From Corticium candelabrum (lineage: Eukaryota; Porifera; Homoscleromorpha; Homosclerophorida; Plakinidae), in assembly GCF_963422355.1 (NCBI RefSeq), contig NC_085104.1, positions 2,898,097-2,962,096 on the forward strand: a stretch of 64,000 nt of DNA, written 5' to 3'. Below are positions 1-18,400 of this stretch, in pieces (position 1 is the first letter of the stretch; each line of letters opens with the position of its first letter). The position numbers and the translations under genes are program-made. The notes beneath the pieces were generated by a model, which had not been told where the DNA came from, did no database searches, and worked only from the letters and a program-made list of their open reading frames with translations.

Positions 1-98
1 GGAACCATAACCGGGTGTAACTTACACTAAGAGACATACAGTAGACTCTAGCCAGTCTCTTCCCGCAGCTGCCGTTCCCTGTATGTCACTTTGAAGTA

Positions 99-194
99 GA
101 GACAGACTGGTACTGGACCACCAGCTGGCACGCAATGTGCAATAATGGCAACCAATTAGTGACGTGAGTAGGCAGTCCGGTACCAGTCTGTCTC
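99..194. repeat. Short inverted repeat (20-bp arms)
   Basis: Bases 99-118 and 175-194 are inverted copies with one mismatch, separated by 56 bases. They could form a hairpin. No coding potential is visible around them. The stretch 1-1030 otherwise holds no recognisable gene and is probably intron 3 of copy 1, whose exons 4 and 5 would lie beyond the left edge. Confidence 0.6.
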
Positions 195-1030
195 TGCCGA
201 GGATCGACAAACGGTATGAGACGATAAGTGCACACAACACAACCAACTCTCTCTATTCTCTCGTAACACAATGCAAGTAGCCTACTACCCAGACTACTCC
301 CGCCTCGTCTCTGTTCACAGCTACTAATATCAATAACACATCACTAGGTGTCAACTAATCAGCAGACGTTACACGAGGGTAGAGTGAGACAAAGGCATAC
401 ATGCAGCGTCTAGCGCCAACGGAAATACAGACTCCAGTCCAGACTCCTAGATATCGTATTCGGTAGAATATTAGACTCGTGACCATGCAGTCTTGCCGCT
501 CTTTCATCATTCCCTGATACTGCTGGGGATGGAACATTCGGGGATTACGAAAGAGTGGCGAGACTGGCAACGAGTCTAGTAGAATATATATAACCATACA
601 GACTCAGAGAGAACGAGAGTTAGACTACTAGCCATCATTGATGCTCTAGCATGCTATTGTGACCCCGAGGCTACTGTCAGTCTGCTAAAGCAAGAACAAC
701 AAGAGAAAACGGAACAGGGAATTAATTTCTTGAAATTTTCTGGAGTCAAAGGAAAGTCCAAGTTTGGCTATGTTGCCATGGTAACAAAAAATCTGTTAAT
801 ACAAGACATATACATGAGTAGACAGTGTTAGGATAATTAGTGGTCACATGACACATACTGAATACTACTGAGAGAGCAGAGTGTAAGTACAGAGTGTAGT
901 AGTGAATCCACTGTATACAAATACAGAATAGAAGCACGACACAAACAGTTTCTTAGAATTAAAAATTTCAACAGACTGATAAACACTAGAAGCGTCGGGA
1001 AACACATAAAAAATCATGTCCATTCTTTAC

Positions 1031-2295
1031 CACTAGTGGATTAATGTCGATGGAGAATTCGTAAGTTTTCGCCGGATCAATCATGATACGCGAAGATACC
1101 GAATCACATCTGCAATAATCTAGAATAAACGTAACGTCTTAAAGCCACTAGTTTATGACTATAGATAATTCTCATACATTTCTCTGCGTACGTATTCTCT
1201 TTTTGCTCACACTTGGCAGCGAGATCAGTATCACCCTTTCGCTCAGCTTGTAGCTCGGCCTGGAATTTTTGCCAATCAGATGTGTCGTTAACATTCCATC
1301 TCTGCACGAGTTTCCTAGTGCCAAAAGCCTAAGCAAGTACCACACAATGATTAATACACCATACACCAAGAACAATTATTAACTATTAATTAATTAATTA
1401 ATTAATTAATTAAAGATTACTGAAATCTATAATTCACCCTATAAACTTGTCATGTTTGCGGTTCCGCCTAGTTCAAGATGTTCCCTTTTGTTCTAGAAGA
1501 ACTGAGAGCAAACATCTAGGATGGTGGCATTGTGCTCGTATCTGCGTATGCCCGTATTTGTCTATGCCCGTACGTGCTTATGCCCGTATGTGACCATGCC
1601 GGTATCTGACCGCCTGACGTCACGAAGACCGAGTGATCTTACCATTTTGAACAAGCGAGACTACAAGTACGTTGTTGACTATGGAAGAAAAGTGTGTTTC
1701 GAGATGTATTATGGCGATTTTTGAAACGGGTGCCCGACTCGAAGGCTATGCCATGTGTAACTAACATGCATCATGATGTAGACATGGTACGCTAGTAGCT
1801 ACGAGTACATCAACACATCACAAACCAACGTCTCCTTCTTTAGACTTTTTTTTTAGCAAAAAACGCGCATTGCTGCGCACTCACTCAGCAATTGAAATCG
1901 CTGCGTCGAACCTTGCAGTATCCGGGAAGTACAAAAGCCTGGCTAGCAATGAAACCCAATTTGGGACCCGTTTGAAAAATTGCTCCAGTACATCTTGAAA
2001 CACGCCCACGTATTGGTTACTGAATCCTAGAATCAACAACGTACCCGTAGTCTCTTCTTCAGAATGACTAACATGGATAGGTCTATGACCAACAAACGAC
2101 CATGCCCGCCATCTTAGAATAATCCAAGGAATTTATGAATGCGTTTGCTTCGCTTTTGTTCTGGAGATAATGGTCGAGTAAAATAATTATTCTAGATGTT
2201 GGTGTCTTAAACTTTAGTTTATGACTTAAAAGCGAACTCCATACCTGACAAAGAAAAATGACTAGAAACCAAACGACACAGAGCCTTCTCATCAT
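1031..2295 (-). CDS. Array copy 1: secreted two-domain protein, exons 1-3 only (cut by window edge)
   Basis: Exon 1 is 2245-2295, exon 2 is 1178-1328 and exon 3 is 1031-1119, read on the minus strand. Exon 1 encodes a typical signal peptide, MMRRLCVVWFLVIFLCQ, and ends in phase 0 at a GTATGG donor. Exon 2 carries the family core SDWQKF and a QKENTYAE segment with a nearby Cys. Exon 3 carries IDPAKTYEFSI, the first strand of domain 1. All splice sites follow GT-AG and the phases agree with the complete copy at 3496-9348. Intron 1 (1329-2244) is unusually long compared with about 75 bases in other copies. Exons 4 and 5 were not found to the left, so they lie outside the window or are missing. 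The function is unknown; a secreted role is inferred from the signal peptide. Confidence 0.7.
1385..1414. repeat. (TTAA)n microsatellite
   Basis: A run of about seven TTAA units inside intron 1 of copy 1. Confidence 0.9.
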
Positions 2296-2759
2296 CGTCG
2301 AGCTGTAAGCGCGGACTGTTGATTGGATTGTGAGAAATGTTATTGTGTTCTAGCTATACGCCTTGCCGTGCAACATTATGTAGTCTCCTCCTCCAGCGGC
2401 AACTCATTACTCTCAACATGCATGAACGATACCCTCTTACCAGCGGATTATTGAGTGACATGATGACTCACTCAATTAGCCGACGTGTGGAATACCTAGC
2501 CATGTATCCGGCACGTCACTCCGAGCGACCTCCGCCTGTTTTCGTTTTGTTCTACTTTTGCAGTTGTATGAGTTTTGTTAGTTGTTTGTTTCTTCAGTTG
2601 TTGAGAGGACAAAAAGCCGGAGTCGACGAATGCTACTGTAGAGTTTCACTGCTGTCGAGAAAGACACGGTGGCAACAACGAAACGCCATGCAAAGAAAAG
2701 GCTGTGACGACAACGTGCGAAACGTCACTATCCGTTTCCGGTAAGTAGTGCATTCCGAC

Positions 2760-3495
2760 TACAAAACAAATGTTGTCTGATTTCTAACCGGCATGTTGCC
2801 TTTCAGATGACTACATATGCTTTCTTGTATTTCCTCAAGCTGGCATTTTAGAATCTCATTGACTTACAGTAGGCTTTCTGCTTCGTCCTGTTTCCTACAC
2901 ATGTTTAGCACGAAATTATCGATTGGAGTGTCACATGATTTTCTAGGAACTTGCGAGATTCTCCGAGGCTCGTGCAATGAAGGCACGAGCGAGATCGCAC
3001 CATATCTTTGAAACACCAAGTAATGTAATGTATCGACGCCATGCATGCACTTTGAAGACCAATTCCACTTCCAACATTTGTCAAGCAAGTGTTAGATGGA
3101 AGAAATGCTTGTAAGCTGCTCTTTGCACCGGCAGCAGCTGTGTGACCACACCTATTTCCGAATAGAAGTTTAGCGTCTACTGGTACAGCTCCACGAATGT
3201 CCTTGCTAGACAAGTCTCTAGCAACGTTAAACAACGTCAGGTCTGGCCAAGAGAGATGAGACAAGTTAGAATTTTAGTCTTCGATTTGATGGGGTAAGCT
3301 ATACGAACATGTGCAGTGCTATTTGTGCTGTTGCAAAGACACTGATAACAATACCAAAGTTATGGCACGTGCTACAAACGCTAATCGTGCCAGCTTTTAC
3401 TGTTTCATGATTGCACAGACTACAAACACGAACGAAAGGTTTACTGCTACTCGAGAGAAAACCGAAGAACATGATGGACGTCTGACTGTTCTTGT
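2760..3495. repeat. Shared 3'-flank block of the array unit (downstream of copy 2)
   Basis: This non-coding stretch lies between the stop codon of copy 2 and the upstream region of copy 1. Clearly related sequence follows copies 4, 5, 6, 7 and 8 (about 37980, 45928, 54660, 57190 and 61520 onward). It includes a recognisable TACAAATGTTGTCTGATT segment and a TCTGGCCAAG segment. Minus-strand reading frames starting MSHLSWPD recur in the copies but their ends and frames differ, so I read the block as conserved by duplication and not as coding. It would contain the 3' UTR and polyadenylation region, but no clear AATAAA was identified. Confidence 0.7.
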
Positions 3496-9348
<5,853 letters not shown>

Positions 9349-9660
9349 CGAGTAACAGCTGAAAGCAACAAAATGTGATGAATGATAGGGTGGTGTGTTC
9401 TAGCTCTTACAATCCAACCTTGTGCAGCCTCTCTTAATTGTCTCCTCCTTTAACAGCAACACATTATTGTCAATGTAGATGATACCCTCTTAGCACCGGC
9501 TTTATTGAGTGGCACGAATGACTGGTCAGACAATCAATAAACAGCAAATAGCCTGCTAACCGACGTGTCGTATCACCATGTGACCTACACAAGTCTGCGT
9601 TCTCGTTTTGTTCTCTTCTTGCAGTTGCACATGCTACGTTATTGTGTGTATATATACTCA
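9349..9660 (-). promoter_or_regulatory. Upstream block of copy 2
   Basis: The 300 bases before the start codon match the same interval upstream of copies 3, 4, 5 and 7. Shared segments include CAGCAACACATTATTGTCAAT and a site at 9572-9583 that reads CACCATGTGAC where other copies have CACGTG. No TATA box was assigned. Confidence 0.5.
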
Positions 9661-9766
9661 GTTGTTGAGAAAGCGACACCTATAGCATTTACTGCTCTCA
9701 AGAATCTAATTAGGAGACCATGCAAGTAGCTAGGAACAAAAGACCGTGCAAACAGAACGCTGTGAA

Positions 9767-10635
9767 GCACTAAAGTGCTAAATCCTTGGTTACTATAGCT
9801 TTGAGGGTACGGAACATGCAACTGTTGCACAATATCTGCAGCCGCGACGGCAAGTTCGTCTCACATGGTTGATTACCGTGTGTGATTACACGTCGAGATC
9901 ACATGACCAGAAACAATTAATTAAGTTTCCCGCCGGTCCGACGCTGTTCAAGCACAGTTTGGCTGTATTCATTAGCGATGGCTCTGTTTCCGGTAGGGGG
10001 ATCGAGACACTGCCTGCTAAAGATCCCGTCACATATTTGCAAATCAGCACTGTATGTATCAAAGAAGAAATGAACTATGACACACAAAACAGACGCATGG
10101 CACTAACTTTGGGCAGAATCCGCGAAACAGTAAAGCACCTGTGTTGGTTTTGAAACGACTTAATTACTAAGAACAATTGACAACATCCACTCTCGTGACA
10201 ATTATACCGCCCACATCCCTCTTTCGACCCACCCACATCCGATTTCTTTGGGCCACAAGACTCGTATGGAACCGGAAGCTCCGCTTCGTGTTAGTGGAGC
10301 GGCACTAAAGTGCTAAAATCTCGGCTGCTATAGCTTTGAGGTTACAGAACATCCAACTGCTGCATCTAGCCGCGTTAGACCTTCGCTATTTTGTGGTAGC
10401 CTAACGCGCCTGATCACACGTCAAGATCTCATGACCGGAAACAAAGCACCTACTATACCTTCGCGTCAGTTCGTGGCCATTCAAGCACCGTTGATTAGCG
10501 ATCACTCTGTTTCCTGTAGAGGGAGGCACCGCTTACTAATTCTAGATCCGGTCGCGTATTTGATTACTACGCCAATTGGCGGCATCCGCTTTCGTGACTT
10601 AGTACCGCCCAGATCCCTCGCATGGTCGAATTGCA
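9767..10635. repeat. Diverged direct duplication (two units, about 535 bp apart)
   Basis: Unit one runs from about 9767 to 10235 and unit two from 10302 to 10635. Both start with GCACTAAAGTGCT and share segments such as TGCTATAGCTTTGAGG-like and CTCTGTTTCC. Unit one carries about 115 extra bases near 10048-10160. No coding capacity is apparent. Confidence 0.65.
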
Positions 10636-10894
10636 ACCTATAGTACCGTACCAGAGGCGCATGCGCGCTTGAGCTATTAATAATTAAGACACAAACGAGA
10701 CCGCTGTCATAGGTATTAGTTATTACATGGGTATATAGCTGCTGTTTTTGGCATTTACTGACCCGAGGCCTCACGGAAGATTAACAACGAGATAACTGAC
10801 AGACCAGAGTCGAGGTTCGATTATCGAGGTGATAAGCCCTGAGGCCGAGGTGTCGATAATGCCATAAACACCACATACCCATGTAATATGTAAT

Positions 10895-11665
10895 TTATTG
10901 TATGGGCGTGGTCTTACATCAACTTTCAATAACAAGGTTGTGATTGTTAGATACCAGTGGCTGTGTAGTTTTGAACTGTAGCCCGCGTAGCTAGCTTGCA
11001 TCATAACTTCAGCAGAACTAGTTGTTCCTGGCCAAGCTGACGACAGCGATGACGATTTCCAACCGAAGAAGAAACGGAGGTTTGAAGATGCCACGAATGA
11101 CTCTACTCTAGCAGAGTACAGCAAACCGTACGTCCCGCGCAATACCAAACTTTTGACCACATGGGCTACATCTGTCCTCATGAATGGTTTAATTAACTCT
11201 CTCACAAGAATGGAAGAAGGATCGTCATCTCCAGAAGACATCCTAACTTCCAAAGACGGTGCACTAGTCAACAAATGACTGAGTCTGTTCGTGGTATAAG
11301 CGAGGAAGGTTCAAATTGCATTGTTGCATTCTACATGCGCAACAAGCAATAAATAATTTGTTTGTGCTTGTAACCTTGCTGACTTAAATAGTAGATGTAA
11401 TATTTGTTATGTGGCTGCCCTCAGTGCGTTGTGTTATGTTTGATAACTAATGCCTTGTGAAAGTTTGTATAAGGGAAAGATGTTAATAGATTAAATGGAG
11501 TTTAGTGTATTGTATTCAACTTTGATGTTTACTCTAAAATATGCCCAAAGTACATTTTGTTGTTATGACGGTGGGTGGATTATCGGTATATTCTACCTCC
11601 ACGTGACCTGTATACAAGCGCTGTAACTGGCTCATATTACGAATCCGACCACGCCCATACAATAA
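10895..11665. mobile_element. TIR element with a 19-bp perfect inverted repeat and internal coding exon
   Basis: Bases 10895-10913 (TTATTGTATGGGCGTGGTC) recur as an exact reverse complement at 11647-11665. The 770-bp interval contains an exon-like open frame at 11013-11278 on the plus strand. If the outer TA pairs are the target duplication, the element would be of a TA-inserting type, but this is not proven. The rest is non-coding. Confidence 0.6.
11013..11278 (+). CDS. Exon-like ORF resembling the N-terminal region of KIAA1958/DUF3504-type proteins
   Basis: After a possible acceptor (ACTTCAG at 11006-11012) the plus strand is open for 87 codons to a TGA at 11276-11278. It encodes an acidic stretch and a basic NLS-like patch, DDDFQPKKKRRFED. 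This is followed by YVPRNTKLLTTWATSVL. That pattern, VPxNTxxxTxWA, is characteristic of the segment before the tyrosine-recombinase-like DUF3504 domain in Crypton-derived and KIAA1958-like proteins. The similarity is from memory of the pattern. The frame stops about 45 residues after that motif, so no recombinase core follows. It lies between the inverted repeats of 10895-11665. It may be a captured exon or a relic of a transposon gene. Confidence 0.45.
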
Positions 11666-11699
11666 GGAATGTGACATCCTCTGTTTGTTGCATCCCCTA

Positions 11700-13080
11700 G
11701 CCGTATTCAGTAGGAAATTTTATTTTCTGGAGTCATATTCTCTGAGGGTCTGAGGCACCTTTTGGAAAATTTGGTATCCCAAACCGATTATGAATTCGGC
11801 TGACCAACTACAGGTGCACTTCCAAAAGCTAGTTGTACGACGTTAACTAGAGGATCATGTACCACCATGCATGCAAGAGAGTGCACGAACATACGGTGAT
11901 TTCATTGTTTCTATTACAAAACAGCGATTAACCCGGCCATGACACAGTTAACTTCTGGTTCAAGATGAATCTAGCTAGTGCGGTCTATCTGGATTGTCTC
12001 TCACCTGGGAGTCACTATTGTCAATTAGTTCTACCATTCTAAGATTACAAGTGTAGCCGAACCGAAAGAAGCATATTACACGGCCTGAACTGTACAGCAA
12101 GTTTGGTTGAAAGAAGTGACGTTACGTCTGCCGGCTGTGTATAGGCCGTATGCTGATCTTTGCGTCACCATTCAGGTTCCTTATTTTATTTATTTTATTT
12201 ATTTATTTATGTATTATTTATTTATCTATTTTTATTCATTGTTATTTATGTATATGATGTCTGCATGGTATTACAATGACATCACCATGAGGTCACTCTG
12301 CATGTTGCAGTGGCACATGACCGTATGTCGTCGCCGCGCTACGACTCATTGTAAGCACATGGGTAGTTCGTCAGCCGACTGATCGATTAGCTACATAATG
12401 CATGCATTGCGACCAAACGCACCTATCTAGAGCCATGCATAGCACTGCACAGGTGGTCAATTGTATACATGCATGTAGCTTGAATTAGACAATGTAAACG
12501 TTGAATTGCCCTTTTGTTCGACAGCAGAGGGGAGGCGTTGTTGACTATTGTGTAGTATTTGATATTGCATTTGCTGTACGTATAGCTCTGTAGACCATGA
12601 TGTAGCAAGCCTGAAGTTCGACCAACCACGAATGAGGGAGTATCTCTACACATGTTTGCATCAGAAGAAAATGACAGGTTTTCCGCAAACCAAACAACTG
12701 TTAGACGCACTTCTAGACTTCGCCGTACCTATACATACCTAGAAATTTTTGGCAATTGTTTGATGCCTAGAAAACGCATGTGTAATGATATCGTGCCTGT
12801 CAAAACTGTGAGGACTGCTTTCACGTTGGTTGTCTCTTCAACATCTACCACAACGAAGTGACTAATTGTGCACTGTAACAACTGCTTGTAAGAACACTGT
12901 GGCTATAAGCTAGACGGTACAGAGTAACTTGCTTTAGCAAAGTTAATTAAATGGACGTTTTCAGTCGAAATTAGAAAATCAACACGCGATTTTTAACATG
13001 TTTATTTGTTAGAAATTATAACAAAAACCCAGTTTATAAACTGAGATTTACAATGTCTCATTTTTAGATATGCGAAATTC
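11700..13080. other. Gene-free stretch
   Basis: No convincing exon, repeat family member or RNA gene was seen on either strand, apart from a TTTA-rich low-complexity run at about 12180-12250. Confidence 0.6.
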
Positions 13081-13096
13081 TCATAACATATATTAC

Positions 13097-13322
13097 ACGG
13101 CTCGTGGCATGCCAAATGCTCTAGAAAATACGGCTCGTGGGATGTCAAATTCTTTAGGAAGTACGGCTCAGGGATTCCAAATTTCCTAGAAAATACGGTT
13201 TGGGGGATACCAAACTTCCTAGGTTGCCAAATTCTCTAGTATATACGGTTCGAGGATGCAACCCCCCCGGAAGGGATCTCTAGTGAATATGGCTCGGGAG
13301 ATGACAAATTTCCTATGATACC
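13097..13322. repeat. Minisatellite, six diverged units of about 33 bp
   Basis: Units begin with ACGGCTCG-like sequence at 13097, 13130, 13163, 13195, 13245 and 13289, and each contains a CCAAATT(C)TCTAG-like segment. Three of the spacings are 32-33 bases. The two longer ones contain partial extra units. Confidence 0.8.
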
Positions 13323-13329
13323 GGAACAT

Positions 13330-13976
13330 AATATTTGAAACACCCAGTAATATGATCAACGTCATGCAGTTTGAGGAAATGACCAATTCCACTTCCAACA
13401 CTCTTCACTCAAAAGTCAAATTAAAGAAACAAGTGTTATTACCAATGTACAGAAAACATGCAGCACAATGTGTGAAAACACTGTTAGCAAAAGAAAGCAG
13501 GGAAACTATCCATTTATTGGATTGTGTTGTACGAAACATTTTCGAAGAGAAGACTTCTATCATTTTCTTGGCTGGTCTTTGCATTGGCGGCAGCAGCGTG
13601 ATCACAACTATTTCCGGAATATAATTTTATTTCTTCTGAAACCGCCCACGAGTGTCTCTGCTACAAATGTAGTTCTGCTACTAATATGCATCAACGAAAA
13701 ACTTTAGAAAACTCCGGAATGGCTGAGAAGAGAATGAAACTAGTTATAATTGTGGTCTTTAATTTGATAGCATGTATAAAAGCTATCCGTCCATGTGCAA
13801 TGATACAACTACTTGTACTGTTGCTAAAACACAATACCAAGTCATGACACGTGCTACAAAAGCTAATTGTGCTAACTTTCATTTTTCCATCATAGCACAA
13901 ACTACAAACACAAACGAAACGGTTTACTGCTGTTCGAGAAAGACAGACAAGCATGATAGACGTTTAATGTTTCTGT
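13330..13976. repeat. 3'-flank block downstream of copy 3
   Basis: A diverged version of the block seen after the other copies. The region nearest the stop codon matches best. Confidence 0.6.
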
Positions 13977-14505
13977 CTATGGCTGTAGATCAAAGTCTAC
14001 AACCTGAGGGTAAGCAAAGTAAGTCTCTCCTTTGTAGTCTCCATCACCGTAACAAGTGCCAAACCTCAGCTGGGCATACATAGAATTAGGTGGCCATTGC
14101 CAGCTTACACCGTTGCTGTAATAAGAGGGAATGTCGTTTGGATCAGTTGTTGCTGGAACTACAAATCCGTTCCACCGTGTTCACATTTGTGGATCATTTT
14201 CGGTTCTTTTGAAGTATGGTTTGTCTGTGCCGTTGACATTAAGGATATTGAATGCCACGTCATAGACTTGAAAGCCAAGGAAGTTGTTCAGATCTTTGCC
14301 TGTACTCAACAACCAGATACTGAATTCGTATGTATTGTTGGGATCAATCGGAAATTGGCGTGTAATGCCCCACGGATAGTAACAATATTGATATTGCTCT
14401 GTGGCTCTTGCTATACGAGTGTGTTTGCCTACGTCGACATTACAGAATAGTATTATCTTTAGTTAGTTAGATAATTACACGATGTCTACATACCATGCTG
14501 TGTGT

Positions 14506-14514
14506 GTATGTGTG

Positions 14515-14578
<64 letters not shown>

Positions 14579-14611
14579 TGTGTGTGTGCCGCGCGCGTGT
14601 GCGTGTGTTGC
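14506..14611. repeat. (GT)n microsatellite in intron 4 of copy 3
   Basis: A GT tract with a GC-rich interruption, at the position shared by all copies. Confidence 0.9.
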
Positions 14612-15451
14612 AATCTCTGTCGCCTTACCGTTTACAAATGCTATCCCACTGTAGTCTGCCCTACTTGACCAGTCTTGAAAATTTGATATGTTAAACATTC
14701 TCATATTTGGATGACGGGGATCAGAAAACAGAATTGACAATGGCTGTTCAATTTCTATAACCATGGAAAACCAAAACCACGTCTCTCCTGCAGCGTCTGT
14801 GAAATGTCTGCGTGCTCGATTTGGCACAAGACGGCCAGTGCCGTAATGACAGGATCCAATCGTAAAGCAACATAACTAGCATTAGTTGGCCATATCCAGT
14901 CTTTTCCATTAGTCATATAGTTTTGGGTATCAGGTTGACCATCACTGTCAGTGTCTGGAATGTGACGAGGAAGAATATATGCTCTCCATCGATCCCACGA
15001 CTCATAATCACGATAATCATATGAGTTTCTGAAATACGGCCTACTCCAGCTACCCTCTATTTTGTTCCCGTTGTTGTCATAAACAAAGAAGCCAAAGTAG
15101 TTTATCATAATTCTTCCCTAAAGCACATGTAAAGTATTTTACGGACCTTAATTATTTTGAAACGTATATCTTAACTTTACAGAATAAAACAAAATGCATG
15201 CGAACAAGCGAAAATACACACATTCAACGCGGAGCGTGTATATTTGCATTGTAGTGTGGAACTCAGTTTTATACGGTTTTGTGATAATTACATATGTCCA
15301 GGCAGTCTGGCATAATTGATGTTGCAGACGGACAGACAGATCAGAATTTATAGATAAAGATACAAAACATTATAAATGGCTATACAAATCAGCAAAAAGC
15401 AAACAAACAAGTAGATTGTTAAATACGGTACCAAATTAAGGGTGGCATAAC

Positions 15452-18400
15452 TGTTGTGTTGGGGTTAGATGAACAGTGTTAGATAGGTTATAAGGGGAAC
15501 TTGTTATACGGGGTTACGTTAGTTAGAGCTAGACACGTGTACGGTAGTTCTGTTATAAGTTGTAATCCACAATATTGGCAAGGATGGCGTAGTTGGCACT
15601 CCACCCGCCTCCACCGCTCTTACAGACACCCGAAGAGCCGTCGGTTCTCTGGAAACATTGGTTGGGGGCGTTATACGTCATAGCGGCTGGAATCGTCGAC
15701 GAGCTAAGGGGCAGGTAGTCCGCGATTGCGTGTGCTGCTCATACGCTGCCTTGATCTCGAAGGGCAGAGAGTTATGGGCACGGCCAGATCGGTGGCCTCC
15801 TATGAGGAACTACGTACGCTGTTGACTTGACTCAGGAGTTCGGACGTCGTATAAAATGCCATGGTGGAACATTTTCATTTCCGGCAAAGAGCTCAACTTT
15901 CGGGAGAGTCAGTTCGACAGTATGTTTTCACTCTTTGTACGTTGGTGGCAACATGCAAGTTTGGAGACTCGACGAATGAAATGATCCGAGATCAGCTGAT
16001 TGAGAAACCGACACTTTCCTAGATTCGAAACCGGTTGCTTATGGAGGTGGAGAGCCTTACGTTGAGAGACCGCATTAGCCTTGGCTATGCAAGTAGAGGA
16101 CGCCCGGCATGATTCAGAGATGATGCAGACGTTGGCGTCAGAGAAGCTGTTATCGGCAGAAAACCACCTAGTCAGACAGAGCTCTGTCACATGTAAGTCA
16201 GAAGCAGTGCCCAAGTACAATCAAACACACATCGTCCTAGCTATTTACACTATCAGAGTTTTGGCTCAACTTCTCAGAAGTGTGGGAACAGCGGTTTTCC
16301 ACTGCATAAGAGTTTCACCTGCCATGCAAGGGCAGAAATGAAGGAATGCGGCCAGATGGTCTATTATGCAAGATGTTGTAGGTCAAGTACTTCGACAGGC
16401 GTTCAGAGCGTAACATAAGAAGACTCTCTTCTTTAGTTTGAACCGGTTTTATTGAATGTTGTCAAGGAATCGATATCCGGCAGTGTAGCTTACAAGAGAT
16501 GTGATTGCCAGCTGGGCAAGACAACAGTTTCCATGGTGATTGATCTTTGTGCTAAGGCTTCAGTGCTGTCGACAGCAACATATTTTTAAGGTCTATCTAG
16601 TTTTCGACTGCACCCACCAGATCGCCGTTTACTTGGATATAGAAGATCGCCAATTCCTCCTCTTGGCATGATTTTTTTGTTTTTCTATGTGGTTAAGGCC
16701 GGTACGGACATCATCGGTCTGGATCTTTTTTAAGCCCTGGGACTCCCAATTTGTGTGGGCCAACTAGTGAAACGACGTCAAGCACAGAAGAAATTTAGTG
16801 CGGTACAGACCCTGCAAGATGATAATCAATGGGGTGGTCATTAAGAGAGCAAGTGATCTACATTACTTTTGTGACTAGTGATGGCACGGTATTTCCAGAA
16901 TCGTACTCTGCTGAATCCTTCTGCAGTACCAGTACTGCAGTTACTGCGGAGATTACCATTGGTGATAAGGACAACGTAGCAGCTGGGTTACACCGATGGG
17001 AGGAAGCTGGTGTTATCGAGAAAATAGATTCATTACCATAGCTCTAACACAGTTGTAGTTCGCAAGAATTCGGGTGGAATTAGGTTGTTTGGACTTACGT
17101 GCGGTTAACAAGGCGGTTATACCGGGAAGACACGCATTACCAACAGCGAAGACATGACAGCGAAGTTCCACGGGTCCACCGTGTTCTCCAAGCTTGATTT
17201 GAAACAACGATATTTGCCTATGGCAGAAAATTCTCATTACAGCTTTTGTGACTCACGTAAGAGTTTTTAGTTCCGACCAAGCCATTCGGGCTATCATCAG
17301 CGCCGAGAACTTTCAAACAATTATGACGTCGGTTTCTGCCGGGATACCAGGAGTAGCCATTTACATGGACGATATCGTCGTCCACGGTCCTAATAGGAAA
17401 ATACACGATGAGCGTTTAGATCAAGTTTTTCAGAGACTAGCACGTCAACAGTTGACGGTGAACAACGAGAGATGTCTGCTAGGAGTGGCAGAAATCCGGT
17501 TTGTTGGTCATTACATATTGAGTAAGGGCATATCGCCCAGTTACCATCCAAAGTGGAGGCCATTCTCCGCTTACCACCACCGGAGTCGGTTTCAGATCTG
17601 AGTACCTTTCTGGGCATGACGGATTACAATCTGCGTTTCTTGCAAGACTATGCGAGAACAAGTGAGCCACTTTGCTGCTTTCTCAAGAAGGGTGCACCAT
17701 GGGCGTGGTCGAGAGAGTGCCAATCTGTCTTTCATCAACTCAAGCAACACATTACGTCAGCGTCGATTCTTGTCCATTTTTATCAAAACCTACTGCACTC
17801 GTTACATGTGATGTTTCAGCGACGGCTATTGGGGCAGTGTTGTCAAAGAAGAAAAAAAGAAGTGGAGCGCCCTATAGCATTTGCGGCCAGGGCACTCTCT
17901 TCGGCAGAAGAAGTACTCGGCCCGGGAAAGAGAGGTACTCCCATGTGTGTGGGCGTGACGAAGTAGCACTTGTTTTTATATGGACGGCGGTTTCGACTAC
18001 AAACTGACAACCAGGCACTTCTTTCTCTCCTTTCCACAGCCCATTACGGCTTCATCGTTGACGGGGAGACTGTGTAGATATTTATTTGGAATGGAGTATA
18101 CGCCAGGTCACTACAACCAGGTAGCAGATTTGTTGTTACGCTTTCCAGCAGCAGTAGAGAAACAGATTCTGGAACTATTAGAAAATGAGAAGTGTGTCCT
18201 GATGTCAGAGGAGTGAAGCCCGGGAATAACGAACGGCAGAACTAGTAGAAGTGGCTTCTCAAGAAGACGAGCAGCTGGCACAAGTCTTGCCGTATGCGCG
18301 AAAAAGATCGCCATCTCAACCACCGCCATCTCAACCATCGTCATCTTCGGGCATACTGGCAGCCAGAGGAGAGTATGCACCTTTGGGCCCAGAGTCTAGC

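Noticed and set aside
2905..3264. Recurring MSHLSWPD reading frame in the 3' flanks (also 38338, 46132, 54980 and 61843)
   Set aside because: Frames, lengths and C-termini differ between copies and shift relative to each other, as expected for duplicated non-coding DNA.
10771..11274. Minus-strand frame of 167 codons
   Set aside because: It is the antisense shadow of the plus-strand exon-like frame at 11013-11278, whose product has recognisable composition and motif.
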